Shown piece after piece: positions 1-8,374 of a stretch of DNA of 40,488 nt (position 1 is the stretch's first letter; the number at the start of each line of letters is the position of its first letter). This DNA is from Bacteroidota bacterium (lineage in GTDB: Bacteria; Bacteroidota; Bacteroidia; Bacteroidales; F082). The translations under genes were made by a program, and so were the position numbers. The notes under the pieces were generated by a model. That model saw only the letters and a program-made list of their open reading frames with translations, was not told where the DNA came from and searched no databases. Where the stretch lies: NCBI GenBank assembly GCA_018336075.1, contig JAGXRB010000315.1:1-40488 (forward strand). The letters run 5' to 3'.

Positions 1-7
1 CAAGAAC

Positions 8-562
8 ATGGATTCGAAAACAGAAGAACAAATAAATAAAGCGAGCGGGAGGCTTATTATGGAATCAGGAATGGAAGGTTTTTCCTTAGAGAAACTATCA
101 AAACAGCCGGAAATAATAGGATTTGATCTCTATGCACTCATCCGGAAAAAAGAGGAGGCCTTTGAAAAACTTTTATTTGCCCTCGAAAGGGAGCTGAAAG
201 AGTTAATCAATGGAATTTCTTCCAGTCAGAATTCTCCTGCCGATGAATTTGAGAAGCTTTTTAAGCAATTGCACCGATTATTCAAACAAAAACCATATTA
301 CCTGACTGTAATTTTCGATAAGGATTTGAGACAGCTTTACAGCGGTGCAGACAATATTATTTCCCGGATTAAAAGCATGGCGGAAAAATACCTAACCGGT
401 TTAATCGATCGTGGAAAAGCTCAAAAGGTTTTTACACTCAAAACAGAGACCAAAGTACTTGTTGAAATAATCCTCGGCAGTTTTCAAGCACTTATGAATA
501 ATATGCAGCTTGCAGACAACATGGTTCGCGACCTCAAAAAAAACCAGTCAGTTACAGATTAA
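8..562 (+). CDS. TetR/AcrR-like regulator with a divergent DNA-binding domain
   Basis: A 184-residue protein with the length and layout of TetR regulators: an N-terminal helical stretch (about residues 6-50) and a helical ligand-binding/dimerisation part. The N-terminus follows the TetR pattern (MESGMEGFSLEKL, then a Y-x-x-x-x-K-K-E-E stretch), but the recognition-helix region (KQPEIIGFDLYALI) is far from the usual 'GVSxGTLYxHF', so DNA binding may be altered. It lies 10 bp ahead of the TolC-type gene and probably belongs to the efflux operon, as local regulators of RND pumps often do. The promoter is outside the window, and the ATG at 8 is the first start visible; a start further upstream cannot be excluded. 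Another TetR gene at 19534 has a canonical HTH. Target and ligand are unknown. Confidence 0.7.
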   Translation: MDSKTEEQINKASGRLIMESGMEGFSLEKLSKQPEIIGFDLYALIRKKEEAFEKLLFALERELKELINGISSSQNSPADEFEKLFKQLHRLFKQKPYYLTVIFDKDLRQLYSGADNIISRIKSMAEKYLTGLIDRGKAQKVFTLKTETKVLVEIILGSFQALMNNMQLADNMVRDLKKNQSVTD

Positions 563-572
563 TTTTTTCAAT

Positions 573-2915
573 ATGAATCGCATACCAATAATTTTAAACT
601 TGATTTTTATCCTTCTCATTTATCCGTTGGTACTTCATACCCAACCGGTAAGGGTAGGAATTGTTACTGATGCCTCAGGAAATGAGTTTGATTTACTCAC
701 CAGGCAGGTAAAATCAGAAATTGAAGCTTTGACCAATGCCGGCGATGGTGCTGTTTTTAAAGAACTAAGTGCAAACTGGCAGTCTGAAAAGGTCAGGGAA
801 AACCTACAGGCATTTTTGAATGACCAGGAAGTGGACATAATTGTAACGCTGGGGTTTCTTTCCTCAGAAGCGGCGGCTCGTTTGTCCGCATATCCAAAGC
901 CGGTAATTGCAGCTACCGCATTAGACCCAGAGCTTCAAAACTTGCCTGTTCAACCCGATAAAAGTTCGGGCATTCCTCATTTTTCGTGGATTGAATCACT
1001 CATCCGGTTGAAAAACGACATGCACTCCTTTGCCCTGATTTTCGAATCCGGTAACCTTGCAGTTATTATTCCCCGGGAGCTTTATTCAGAATTTCCAATG
1101 TTAACCAGTTATTTAAAAGCTGATGGAAATACATTTGAGGTTTCGTTTGTTCCGGTAGAAGAAAATGAAAATCCGGTGGAACAATTGCCTTCTGCTACTG
1201 ATGCAGTCATGATTTTTCCACTGGTTAAGCACTCCGCTGCTGCAACAGAGGCGATTTTCTCCGGCTTGAACGAACAAGGTATTCCGTCACTTTCGGTGAA
1301 CGGAGCAGCCTACCTGAAATATGGAGCCACCATTACATTTACACCGCAGTTCACCTTTCAGCAATTAGCCCGGCAAGTGGCCGTGCGTGTTTTAAAAGCT
1401 TCAGAAGGAACCAGTCTGGGTGATATTCCCGCTATGTCAGATGAATCGGAGCGAACACCTATCGTTAACATGGAAAGCCTGCGGTTGACGGACCGGTTTC
1501 CCAAATGGTCTGATCTGGGAAATGCTGTTTTCCTTAATGTGGCCAAAATGCCCGGTGAAGAACTGACTTTGCATCAGGCCATTGCCCTGGCGCTTGAAAA
1601 TAACCTGCTAGGGAAAATAACCGACCAGGATTTGCTGATGGCAGAAAAAGATATTCGCATTGCCAAAGCAAATATTTTACCGCAAGTGGAAGTTTCGGGG
1701 ATGGGCGTTCAACTGAGTGAAAATCTTGTGGAAGCTTCGATGGGGCAGAGAGGCGAATATACCATTACCGGCTCTGTGTCGTTAAAGCAAGTGATTTATT
1801 CCGAAGCGGCCTATGCGAACATTGCACTGAAAAAGCTGATGGCCGAAAGCACAAAACAGGGTACCAGACAAACTACGCTCGACATTGTGCTCAATGTTTC
1901 GCAGGCTTACATTTCATTGTTGTTTGCTAAAAACAACCTTCAGATAAAAAATGAAAACGTATCTGCCACCCTAAAAAACCTGGAACTGGCCAAAGCCAAA
2001 GGGAAAAGCGGTGAGGGCAGCGTATCGGATGTCAACCGGTGGATAAGTGAGTTGAACCTCGGCAGGATGGATTTGAACGATGCAGAGGCAGGGTACAGAG
2101 CAGCCATGTACAGGTTAAACGAACTGCAGAACCAACCCATCGGAAATACCATTGCCACGCCTGATTCGGCAGATATAGGCAAAACCATCATTCACAATCA
2201 AGAAATCCTGGATTCATATTTCAACAATCCGAATTTGACTGAAAAATATGCAGGCTTTTTGATAAACGAAATGCTGACCCATTCGCCTGAGCTGCAACAA
2301 TTAGCAACTGCAGGAGAGATGATTGACCGGCAAAAGTCAATGAAAATCAGGCAGATGTATTTGCCTGAGGTAGCACTTATCGGAAATGCTGACCAGGCTT
2401 TTGTGCGAGAAGGTGTCATCCGTAATCCGCAACTGCCGGTACCGCCACCACCTGATGATATCACCTGGTACCTTGGCCTGCGCGTTAGCATTCCTATATT
2501 TGAAGGTGGCCGGAAAAGAAACGAAGTGCAACGGGCAAGCATTGAGCAGGATAAAATTGCCTGGCAAAAAGATGACCTGCTCAACAAACTGGAAACGGGA
2601 ATCCGTTCCAACGTACAATTTCTACAGGCTTCCTATCGTGAATTGGAACTGTCGAAAAATGCGGCCAATGCTGCCGAAAAGAATTTCTATACCATTCAGG
2701 ATGCCTATGCACATGGAATGGTTAACATAGCGCAGCTTACCGATGCTCAAAGTGTGATGATACGCACCCGGCAAATGGCACTTGGTTCGCGCTATCAATA
2801 TATCCTGGACTACATCAAAACTGAACGGTTGCAGGGAAAATTTTTCTTTTTGGAAGATGAATCCGAAAGGGCACGATACACTAACCGATTATTAAAATAT
2901 TTAACCGAAGAATAA
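573..2915 (+). CDS. TolC-family outer-membrane efflux channel with N-terminal ABC substrate-binding-like domain
   Basis: About 780 residues, much longer than the usual 420-480 of a TolC/OEP protein. After a signal peptide (hydrophobic IILNLIFILLIYPLVLH), residues about 26-300 resemble the periplasmic ABC_sub_bind fold (VGIVTDASGNEF, DIIVTLGFLSSEAAARL, GAAYLKYGATITFTPQ). From about residue 335 there are two OEP repeats: LTLHQAIALALENN opens the first, and YLGLRVSIPIFEGGRKR marks the second. The second half has the long amphipathic helices of the periplasmic tunnel. The open frame extends upstream to 510, but that overlaps tetR; the ATG at 573 directly precedes the signal peptide and is chosen. 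It is followed 3 bp later by the adaptor gene, so it should supply the outer-membrane exit duct of this tripartite pump. The fused solute-binding-like domain is unusual and may gate or sense substrate (inference). Confidence 0.88.
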   Translation: MNRIPIILNLIFILLIYPLVLHTQPVRVGIVTDASGNEFDLLTRQVKSEIEALTNAGDGAVFKELSANWQSEKVRENLQAFLNDQEVDIIVTLGFLSSEAAARLSAYPKPVIAATALDPELQNLPVQPDKSSGIPHFSWIESLIRLKNDMHSFALIFESGNLAVIIPRELYSEFPMLTSYLKADGNTFEVSFVPVEENENPVEQLPSATDAVMIFPLVKHSAAATEAIFSGLNEQGIPSLSVNGAAYLKYGATITFTPQFTFQQLARQVAVRVLKASEGTSLGDIPAMSDESERTPIVNMESLRLTDRFPKWSDLGNAVFLNVAKMPGEELTLHQAIALALENNLLGKITDQDLLMAEKDIRIAKANILPQVEVSGMGVQLSENLVEASMGQRGEYTITGSVSLKQVIYSEAAYANIALKKLMAESTKQGTRQTTLDIVLNVSQAYISLLFAKNNLQIKNENVSATLKNLELAKAKGKSGEGSVSDVNRWISELNLGRMDLNDAEAGYRAAMYRLNELQNQPIGNTIATPDSADIGKTIIHNQEILDSYFNNPNLTEKYAGFLINEMLTHSPELQQLATAGEMIDRQKSMKIRQMYLPEVALIGNADQAFVREGVIRNPQLPVPPPPDDITWYLGLRVSIPIFEGGRKRNEVQRASIEQDKIAWQKDDLLNKLETGIRSNVQFLQASYRELELSKNAANAAEKNFYTIQDAYAHGMVNIAQLTDAQSVMIRTRQMALGSRYQYILDYIKTERLQGKFFFLEDESERARYTNRLLKYLTEE

Positions 2916-2918
2916 AAA

Positions 2919-4010
2919 ATGATAATGAAAACAAAAATACAACTACTCGTTTTAAGCGCTCTGCTGCTGGCTGGTTGCGGAGGCAAAGAAGAAAAGGAAG
3001 AAGCCATTCGACCAGTTTTTTACCAGGAGGTGGGAAAAAGCATTACGCAAAACGTGCGCTCATTTTCAGGAGTAACTCAATCTGCCACCGAGGCGAAACT
3101 GAGTTTCAAGGTCGGTGGTTTGATACAGAAGGTAACTATTGACATGGGAGATACGGTGAAAAGAGGAGCAGTGATTGCCCGCCTTGACAATACCGACTAC
3201 CGCATCAATTACAACAAGACAGAAGCTTCCCTGAAAAATGCAGAAGCTCAGTTGGCCGCAGCCAAATCAGCTTTTTTGCGTGTTGAAAGCCTATATGTGA
3301 ACAACAATGTTTCACTGAGCGAATACGAAAAAGTAAAAACGCAGTTTGAATCGGCCGGAACCATGGTGAAAACTGCCCGTTCACAACTCAATGCAGCACA
3401 AAATCAACTGGATTATACAGTTTTGAGAGCGCCTTTCGATGGTGTTGTTTCTTCGGTGATGGCTCAGGAAAACGAAATGACCGGAGCTGGTCATCCCATT
3501 GTGGTTTTTGCTGGAGTAAACAACCTGGAAGTAAAAACTGCTGTACCTGAAAACATCATCGCGCAAATCAATCGCGGACAGGATGTAACGGTGCGATTCA
3601 GTGCATTTCCCGAAAAAACTTTCCGGGGAGTAATTACCGAAGTGAGTCCTGGTATCCCCAATGCTTCCGCTTACCCAGTTATTATCCAGTTAGCTGAATC
3701 TTCTTCCCGGCTTTTTCCGGGAATGACCGGTACGGTTGAACTAGCTCTGAACGTGGACAGCCTTTCTCAATACAGGATAGTGATTGCCACCGATGCCGTT
3801 GGCCATGACCAGTCGGGCGATTTTGTTTTTGTGGCGGTTAAAAGCAATGAAAGTGACATATATGTTGCCGAAAAAAGAGAGGTTACCCTGGGGGAACTGC
3901 AAGCCAAAGGATACGAAATTATGAGCGGTCTGGACAAAAATGAAGTGGTGATAACCGCCGGTTTAAGTTTTTTATACGATGGCCGGAAGGTAAAACTTCT
4001 GGATAATTAA
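2919..4010 (+). CDS. RND efflux periplasmic adaptor (membrane fusion protein), lipoprotein
   Basis: 363 residues. The N-terminus is a lipoprotein signal with lipobox LLAGC (Cys about residue 20), so the mature protein should be lipid-anchored. It then has the HlyD/AcrA layout: a first lipoyl half-motif (SFKVGGLIQKVTIDMGDTVK), an alpha-helical hairpin with heptad-like Ala/Leu spacing (about 90-155), the second lipoyl half (LRAPFDGVVSSVMAQENE), a beta-barrel domain and a membrane-proximal domain ending in VVITAGLSFLYDGRKV. It lies between the TolC-type channel and the RND pump with gaps of only 3 and 13 bp, the standard order for a tripartite pump. The start could be 2919 or the Met two codons later (2925). 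Substrate cannot be inferred. Confidence 0.93.
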   Translation: MIMKTKIQLLVLSALLLAGCGGKEEKEEAIRPVFYQEVGKSITQNVRSFSGVTQSATEAKLSFKVGGLIQKVTIDMGDTVKRGAVIARLDNTDYRINYNKTEASLKNAEAQLAAAKSAFLRVESLYVNNNVSLSEYEKVKTQFESAGTMVKTARSQLNAAQNQLDYTVLRAPFDGVVSSVMAQENEMTGAGHPIVVFAGVNNLEVKTAVPENIIAQINRGQDVTVRFSAFPEKTFRGVITEVSPGIPNASAYPVIIQLAESSSRLFPGMTGTVELALNVDSLSQYRIVIATDAVGHDQSGDFVFVAVKSNESDIYVAEKREVTLGELQAKGYEIMSGLDKNEVVITAGLSFLYDGRKVKLLDN

Positions 4011-4023
4011 AATTATTACTGAG

Positions 4024-7000
4024 ATGAATCTTACAAAAGTAACACTGAATAATAGTCGGATTACCCTCATAGCCATTCTGGTGGTAGCCATTATTGGCAT
4101 TGGTAACTATTTTACAATGGAACGCGACAGCATGCCGCCTTATACAGTTCGGATTGCTGTTGTGGTTACTCAGTTTCCAGGCGCTGACCCACATAAAGTG
4201 GAATCGCTGATTACGGAACCGCTGGAAGAAGTGATTCGTGAAATGGCTGAGGTAAAAACCATTAACAGTGAATCGCGCCCCGGGCTGTCGGTTATTACTG
4301 TTGAACTGATTACAGCCGTTGGTGGAAAAGAGTTGCAGTCGGTTTGGACCACCCTCAGAAATAAGGTGGAAGATTTAAAGCCCACCCTGCCGCAGGGCGT
4401 TTTCGGTCCGGTGGTCAAAGATGAAGACATCGGAACCGTATTCGGGATAATTTTGGGTGTCACAGGTGACGGCGTTCCGTACAATAAACTGGAAGACTAC
4501 GCCAAAGAGGTGCGCGATGAACTGCTGCTGCTTCCCGATGCGGCCAAAATCAATTACGGCGGTGTTCAGGATGAGCGTCTTTTTATCGAGTTCGACGACA
4601 AGCAACTCGCTCACTACGGTCTGGATGTTATCAAGCTTCGGAATATCATTTCAGCTACCAACATTCTCAATCCTGGTGGTGAAATTAACATGGGTCGCCA
4701 GCGGATTGTGCTGGAACCTTCGGGAAGTTTTGAAACCATTGACGACCTTAAAAAAATCCTAATTCCAACCTCCACCGGGGTCTCCGTCTATCTGGAAGAT
4801 ATTACCACCCGTATTTATCGCGATTACATCACACCCCGCCAAAAAATAGTGAAAATCAATGGTAAACCTGCCATTGCACTGTTCATTTCATTGAAAGACG
4901 GTGCCAATATAGTCAGGCTTGGCGAAGGCGTGGACAAGGCGTTGCCCCGGATAAACAGCAACCTGCCACTGGGTGTGGAGGTGGTGCGATCGGCATCTCA
5001 GGACCAGGTGGTAAGTGGTCAGGTAAACGACTTCCTGGTGAACCTGATGCAGAGTATCCTTATTGTTTTGGCTGTGATGCTTTTGTTTCTGGGATTCCGA
5101 ACCGGTTCACTGGTGGCCACCCTCATCCCAATGGTCATTCTCACGTCCTTCTTCTTCCTCGGTTTGCTCGACCTGGGGTTTAACAAAGTTTCGCTGGCAG
5201 CGCTTATTATTTCTTTGGGATTATTGGTCGATAATGGGATTGTTGTCTCAGAATCCATTCTGGTGAACATGAAACGCGGACTCAATGCGTTTGAAGCCAG
5301 CGTTTATTCCGGCAAAGTCTTGATTGTTCCACTGCTCATTTCGTCACTTACAACTTCTGCAGCTTTTCTGCCGTTTGCTTTGGCCCAGACTCCAATGGGT
5401 GAAATCTCCTCGCAGTTGTTTTGGGTCGTTAGTTCAACCTTGCTGGCATCCTGGTTTCTTGCGTTTACCTTTATACCGCTGCTGGCTGTTCTGATTATTA
5501 AGGCAAAAGCCGGGAACAAAGAGAAGAAGGAGAATTTTATGGACAAGAACATGGACAAGCTAAATTCATGGTATAACGGATTGCTTTTTCGGGTTTTGAA
5601 GAACCCATTCCTTTTCCTGGGATTCATTCTGGCGTTGTTCGTCCTGGCGTTGTCGATGGTACAGTTCCTGCCTTTTAAACTGGTACCCGACAGCGACCGA
5701 AACCTGGTTACCGTGGATATTAAGTTTCCGTCGGGCACGCAGATGGAATATACCGAGCAGGCGGTGAACGACATCGGTAATTATATTTTGGAAAACCTGA
5801 TTGTCAATCCCGAAACTGAAAAAGATAAACCGGGAGTGCTGGATTTCTCCTCGTTTATTGGAGAAGGCCCTGAGCCATATGACCTGGGCTATTTTAAAAA
5901 CGAAGCCAACTCCAGCTATGCCCACATGTTGCTCAATACCACCGGCAATATGGACAACGACTACATTATCGCCAAAGTGGACAGTTTTTGTTTCAACCAC
6001 ATTCCCGATGCCGATATTCGGGTGAACCGGCTTTCAGGCGCTGGCGCTTCAGGAACTCCCGTGGAAATCAGAATTTCGGGCAATGATCCCGAAAAGCTGG
6101 CGGTTATTTCAAAAGAAGTGAAAGAGAAGCTTGTGACCATCGAGGGCGCCAAAAATATTACCGATAACTGGGGGCCGAAAATCAAAAAACTGATGGTGGA
6201 TATCCATCCCGAGAAAGCACAACGCGCCGGATTAACCAACATGCAAATTGCCCTGGCACTGAATACCGGGTTGTCGGGCATGAAAATCGGCGACTTTTTT
6301 GAAACCGATAAACAGATTCCCATTTTCCTGAAAAATGAAAACAGCGACGAGCACGACATCGAAACGGTGCAGGCATTTACTATTTATTCATCGGCCCGAA
6401 ATCAGAACGTGCCGCTTTCGCAAGTGGCCGATGTAAAGGTTGATTGGCAGTTCGGAAAAGTGATTCGTAAGGATTTAAAACGAACTATGACTGTTGGTGC
6501 TCACCTTGAACCCGGATATAATGCTTCCGATATTTTTGAGGCCATCAATCCGTGGCTGGACACTCAAAAAGCCGGCTGGGATTTGGGTTACAACTTTGAG
6601 TTGGGGGGCGAAGATGAAGACAAAGCCGAAAACCTTGGAGCTATTTTTGCCAATCTGCCCCTGGCATTTTTTCTAATTGTACTGCTGCTGGTCCTTCAGT
6701 TTAACTCTATCCGTAAAGCATCTATCATTGTGCTTTCCATTCCGCTGGGAATGATTGGTGTGGTGGCAGGGTGGTTTATTGGCGGTTCATTTGTGAGCTT
6801 TTTCGGTGTGCTGGGAGTAATTGCCCTTGCCGGAATTGTCGTAAACAACGCTATCATCCTTATTGATCAGATTGATGTAGAGATTGCAGAAAACCCTGCT
6901 ATAGACAGGCGCGATGCCATATTAAGAGCAGCCAACAACCGATTCACGCCGGTAATTCTCACCACGCTAACCACTTCTTTAGGAATGCTGCCTTTGTGGT

Positions 7001-7179
7001 TTTCGGGTGATTTACTTTGGGAGCCGCTCACTCTGGCTATTATTTTCGGGTTGTTTTTTGCCACCTTGATTACACTTTTGTTTGTTCCGGTGCTATACCG
7101 CCTGTTTTTCAAGGTTCCCTTTAAAGATTATGAGTTTAATCGCGAAATATTTCATCAAAAAGAATTGGCAGAATCATAG
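4024..7179 (+). CDS. RND-family efflux pump, inner-membrane permease
   Basis: 1051 residues, typical of AcrB-type proton-driven exporters. TM1 is near residues 12-32; a large periplasmic loop with porter subdomains follows (FPGADPHKVESLITEPLEE is the usual early motif). TM2-6 lie around 335-480 with the TM4 relay motif GLLVDNGIVV, TM7 near 535, a second periplasmic loop, and TM8-12 at the C-terminus with LAGIVVNNAIILIDQID. Of the AcrB relay residues one Asp is kept, the second is Asn (VDN rather than VDD), and the TM10 Lys position is Asn; this is common in non-AcrB RND subfamilies. It is the third structural gene of the efflux operon. Substrate is not predictable from sequence; a drug, bile-salt or lipid-like compound is plausible given the phospholipase-like gene downstream. 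Confidence 0.94.
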   Translation: MNLTKVTLNNSRITLIAILVVAIIGIGNYFTMERDSMPPYTVRIAVVVTQFPGADPHKVESLITEPLEEVIREMAEVKTINSESRPGLSVITVELITAVGGKELQSVWTTLRNKVEDLKPTLPQGVFGPVVKDEDIGTVFGIILGVTGDGVPYNKLEDYAKEVRDELLLLPDAAKINYGGVQDERLFIEFDDKQLAHYGLDVIKLRNIISATNILNPGGEINMGRQRIVLEPSGSFETIDDLKKILIPTSTGVSVYLEDITTRIYRDYITPRQKIVKINGKPAIALFISLKDGANIVRLGEGVDKALPRINSNLPLGVEVVRSASQDQVVSGQVNDFLVNLMQSILIVLAVMLLFLGFRTGSLVATLIPMVILTSFFFLGLLDLGFNKVSLAALIISLGLLVDNGIVVSESILVNMKRGLNAFEASVYSGKVLIVPLLISSLTTSAAFLPFALAQTPMGEISSQLFWVVSSTLLASWFLAFTFIPLLAVLIIKAKAGNKEKKENFMDKNMDKLNSWYNGLLFRVLKNPFLFLGFILALFVLALSMVQFLPFKLVPDSDRNLVTVDIKFPSGTQMEYTEQAVNDIGNYILENLIVNPETEKDKPGVLDFSSFIGEGPEPYDLGYFKNEANSSYAHMLLNTTGNMDNDYIIAKVDSFCFNHIPDADIRVNRLSGAGASGTPVEIRISGNDPEKLAVISKEVKEKLVTIEGAKNITDNWGPKIKKLMVDIHPEKAQRAGLTNMQIALALNTGLSGMKIGDFFETDKQIPIFLKNENSDEHDIETVQAFTIYSSARNQNVPLSQVADVKVDWQFGKVIRKDLKRTMTVGAHLEPGYNASDIFEAINPWLDTQKAGWDLGYNFELGGEDEDKAENLGAIFANLPLAFFLIVLLLVLQFNSIRKASIIVLSIPLGMIGVVAGWFIGGSFVSFFGVLGVIALAGIVVNNAIILIDQIDVEIAENPAIDRRDAILRAANNRFTPVILTTLTTSLGMLPLWFSGDLLWEPLTLAIIFGLFFATLITLLFVPVLYRLFFKVPFKDYEFNREIFHQKELAES

Positions 7180-7196
7180 GATTTCAGGAATAAAAA

Positions 7197-8120
7197 ATGA
7201 AAAAACTGGAAACATATTTGTTGGTTGGATTTGTCCCGTGTCTCGGTTTGGAGAATTTGAAAGCACAAACGGAGGTTTTGCAGGTTACAGAAAATTCGTT
7301 TTTCAGAACCATTCGGGCCAACCAGACTGACAGTTACATCACTTTCAGTCAGGGAATCGGGAATATGGAACCGCTGATTTTTGAAGCCTTGATTGCTCCC
7401 TACTTTTTACTGCGAACCAGTCGCGATGCAAAATGGGGGGCAACCATTTCACCAGCTATTCTGATGAGGATGTATGCCGAAGAATCCTTACCGGTTCGAA
7501 CACCCAGTTATATGTCCGAAATCTGTTTTTACCATAAGTCGAATAAAACCGGCGACGAAAAAGTAAAATACCTTTTTCTAAATCTGACCCATCATTCCAA
7601 TGGACAGGATGGCGATTTTTTTAATCAGGACGGGAGTTTTAACACGATATCCGGAAATTTTTCAATCAATTACCTTGAACTGGGGCTTTTCCTGAATCAA
7701 AACGTATTGCCGTTTTCCAATACCAACGAATACTTTAAATCATCACTCGAGTACCACATCGATCTAGAGAGGGCTGAAGAACTGGAAGGCCGCTACAGTT
7801 TTATCCGCTGGCACAATAGCTTTCAGGTTTTCAGGTTTCTCGAGTCCAACAATGCTTCCAAAAAACTGGAATTCGACAAAAATCCGGCCGTGCAAAACCG
7901 GCCCGAAACAACCTGGCTGATTGGCAACATGAACGATGCCTCCTTTTTCAACTTTAAAGAACGGTTCAACTTTACACTGACCATGGCATACCGGCCGAAA
8001 TTCCTATCTGATGTAAGCCTGTACGCTAACTTTTACAGCGGCGAAGATTATTACAACATAAATTTTTACCAGCGAATAGCGGTATTCAGAATTGGACTGC
8101 AGGCTTATTCATTTAAATAA
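7197..8120 (+). CDS. OMPLA-like outer-membrane phospholipase A1 family protein
   Basis: 307 residues with a weak N-terminal signal sequence ending near KAQ (about residue 24) and alternating beta-strand character to a C-terminal aromatic/basic end (AYSFK). The motif HHSNGQ at residues 132-137 matches the H-x-S-N-G signature of outer-membrane phospholipase A, with H132 and S134 as the expected catalytic His/Ser; an Asn/Gln partner may lie in the following NFSINYLELG strand. OMPLA hydrolyses phospholipids misplaced in the outer leaflet and works as a Ca-dependent dimer. It starts 17 bp after the RND gene and is probably co-transcribed, which suggests an envelope-lipid link for the pump (inference). 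Overall similarity to enterobacterial PldA is low, so activity is likely but unproven. Confidence 0.72.
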   Translation: MKKLETYLLVGFVPCLGLENLKAQTEVLQVTENSFFRTIRANQTDSYITFSQGIGNMEPLIFEALIAPYFLLRTSRDAKWGATISPAILMRMYAEESLPVRTPSYMSEICFYHKSNKTGDEKVKYLFLNLTHHSNGQDGDFFNQDGSFNTISGNFSINYLELGLFLNQNVLPFSNTNEYFKSSLEYHIDLERAEELEGRYSFIRWHNSFQVFRFLESNNASKKLEFDKNPAVQNRPETTWLIGNMNDASFFNFKERFNFTLTMAYRPKFLSDVSLYANFYSGEDYYNINFYQRIAVFRIGLQAYSFK

Positions 8121-8131
8121 ATAAAAAGTAT

Positions 8132-8332
8132 ATGATTCCACCTGTTCTTATGGATTTTTTGTACTCACGGGTTATCTCTTTTTTTGATGAAGCAGGTATG
8201 AATTATTTAAAGCTTGATTATACACAAACGCTTGAAGCCATTCATGATATACTTGAACATGGAAATATTTCACATTCTGGCAATGGTTTTTGTTATCGAA
8301 TTAAAAATAGTATTGAAAACTTTGTAAGTTAG
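8132..8332 (+). pseudogene. Short ORF resembling the C-terminal tail of the DUF6448 protein (probable gene remnant)
   Basis: A 66-codon open frame, 11 bp after the phospholipase gene. Its middle (LDYTQTLEAIHDILEHGN, then ISHSGNG) aligns closely with the last residues of the full-length DUF6448 protein at 20842-21492 (VDYTHTVEALHEIMEHGG, then GHAGH). Nothing before it encodes the rest of that family, so this is best read as a C-terminal fragment left by a deletion or partial duplication, possibly with a new start. Its last codons overlap the promoter and palindrome of the following cyclase operon. It could still be expressed as a small peptide, but there is no sign of selection on it as a whole. 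Confidence 0.5.
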
Positions 8333-8351
8333 TTAATATTTACTAACTTTG
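8321..8351 (+). promoter_or_regulatory. Bacteroidota-type promoter of the cyclase operon
   Basis: TTTG at 8321-8324, exactly 19 nt, then TAACTTTG at 8344-8351, a full match to the Bacteroidota primary sigma consensus TTTG-N19-TAnnTTTG. The start site is expected near 8358, leaving a leader of about 17 nt before the ATG at 8375. Confidence 0.75.
8326..8349. promoter_or_regulatory. 24-bp near-perfect palindrome inside the promoter (candidate operator)
   Basis: Arms AAGTTAGT (8326-8333) and ACTAACTT (8342-8349) are exact inverted repeats, and the centre (AATATT at 8335-8340) is itself palindromic; 11 of 12 base-pair positions match. It fills the spacer and reaches into the -7 box, the ideal place for a repressor. 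Which protein binds it is not visible; the TetR-type regulators in this window are candidates only by proximity. Confidence 0.6.
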
Positions 8352-8374
8352 CGCTTTGGTGAATTGCATAAACA

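Noticed and set aside
510..572. Earlier start of the TolC-type protein
   Set aside because: It would overlap tetR and put 21 non-signal residues before a clean signal peptide; the ATG at 573 is better.
4024..7179. RND pump inactivated by loss of one relay Asp
   Set aside because: VDN instead of VDD in TM4 is frequent among functional non-AcrB RND pumps, so it is not evidence of inactivity.
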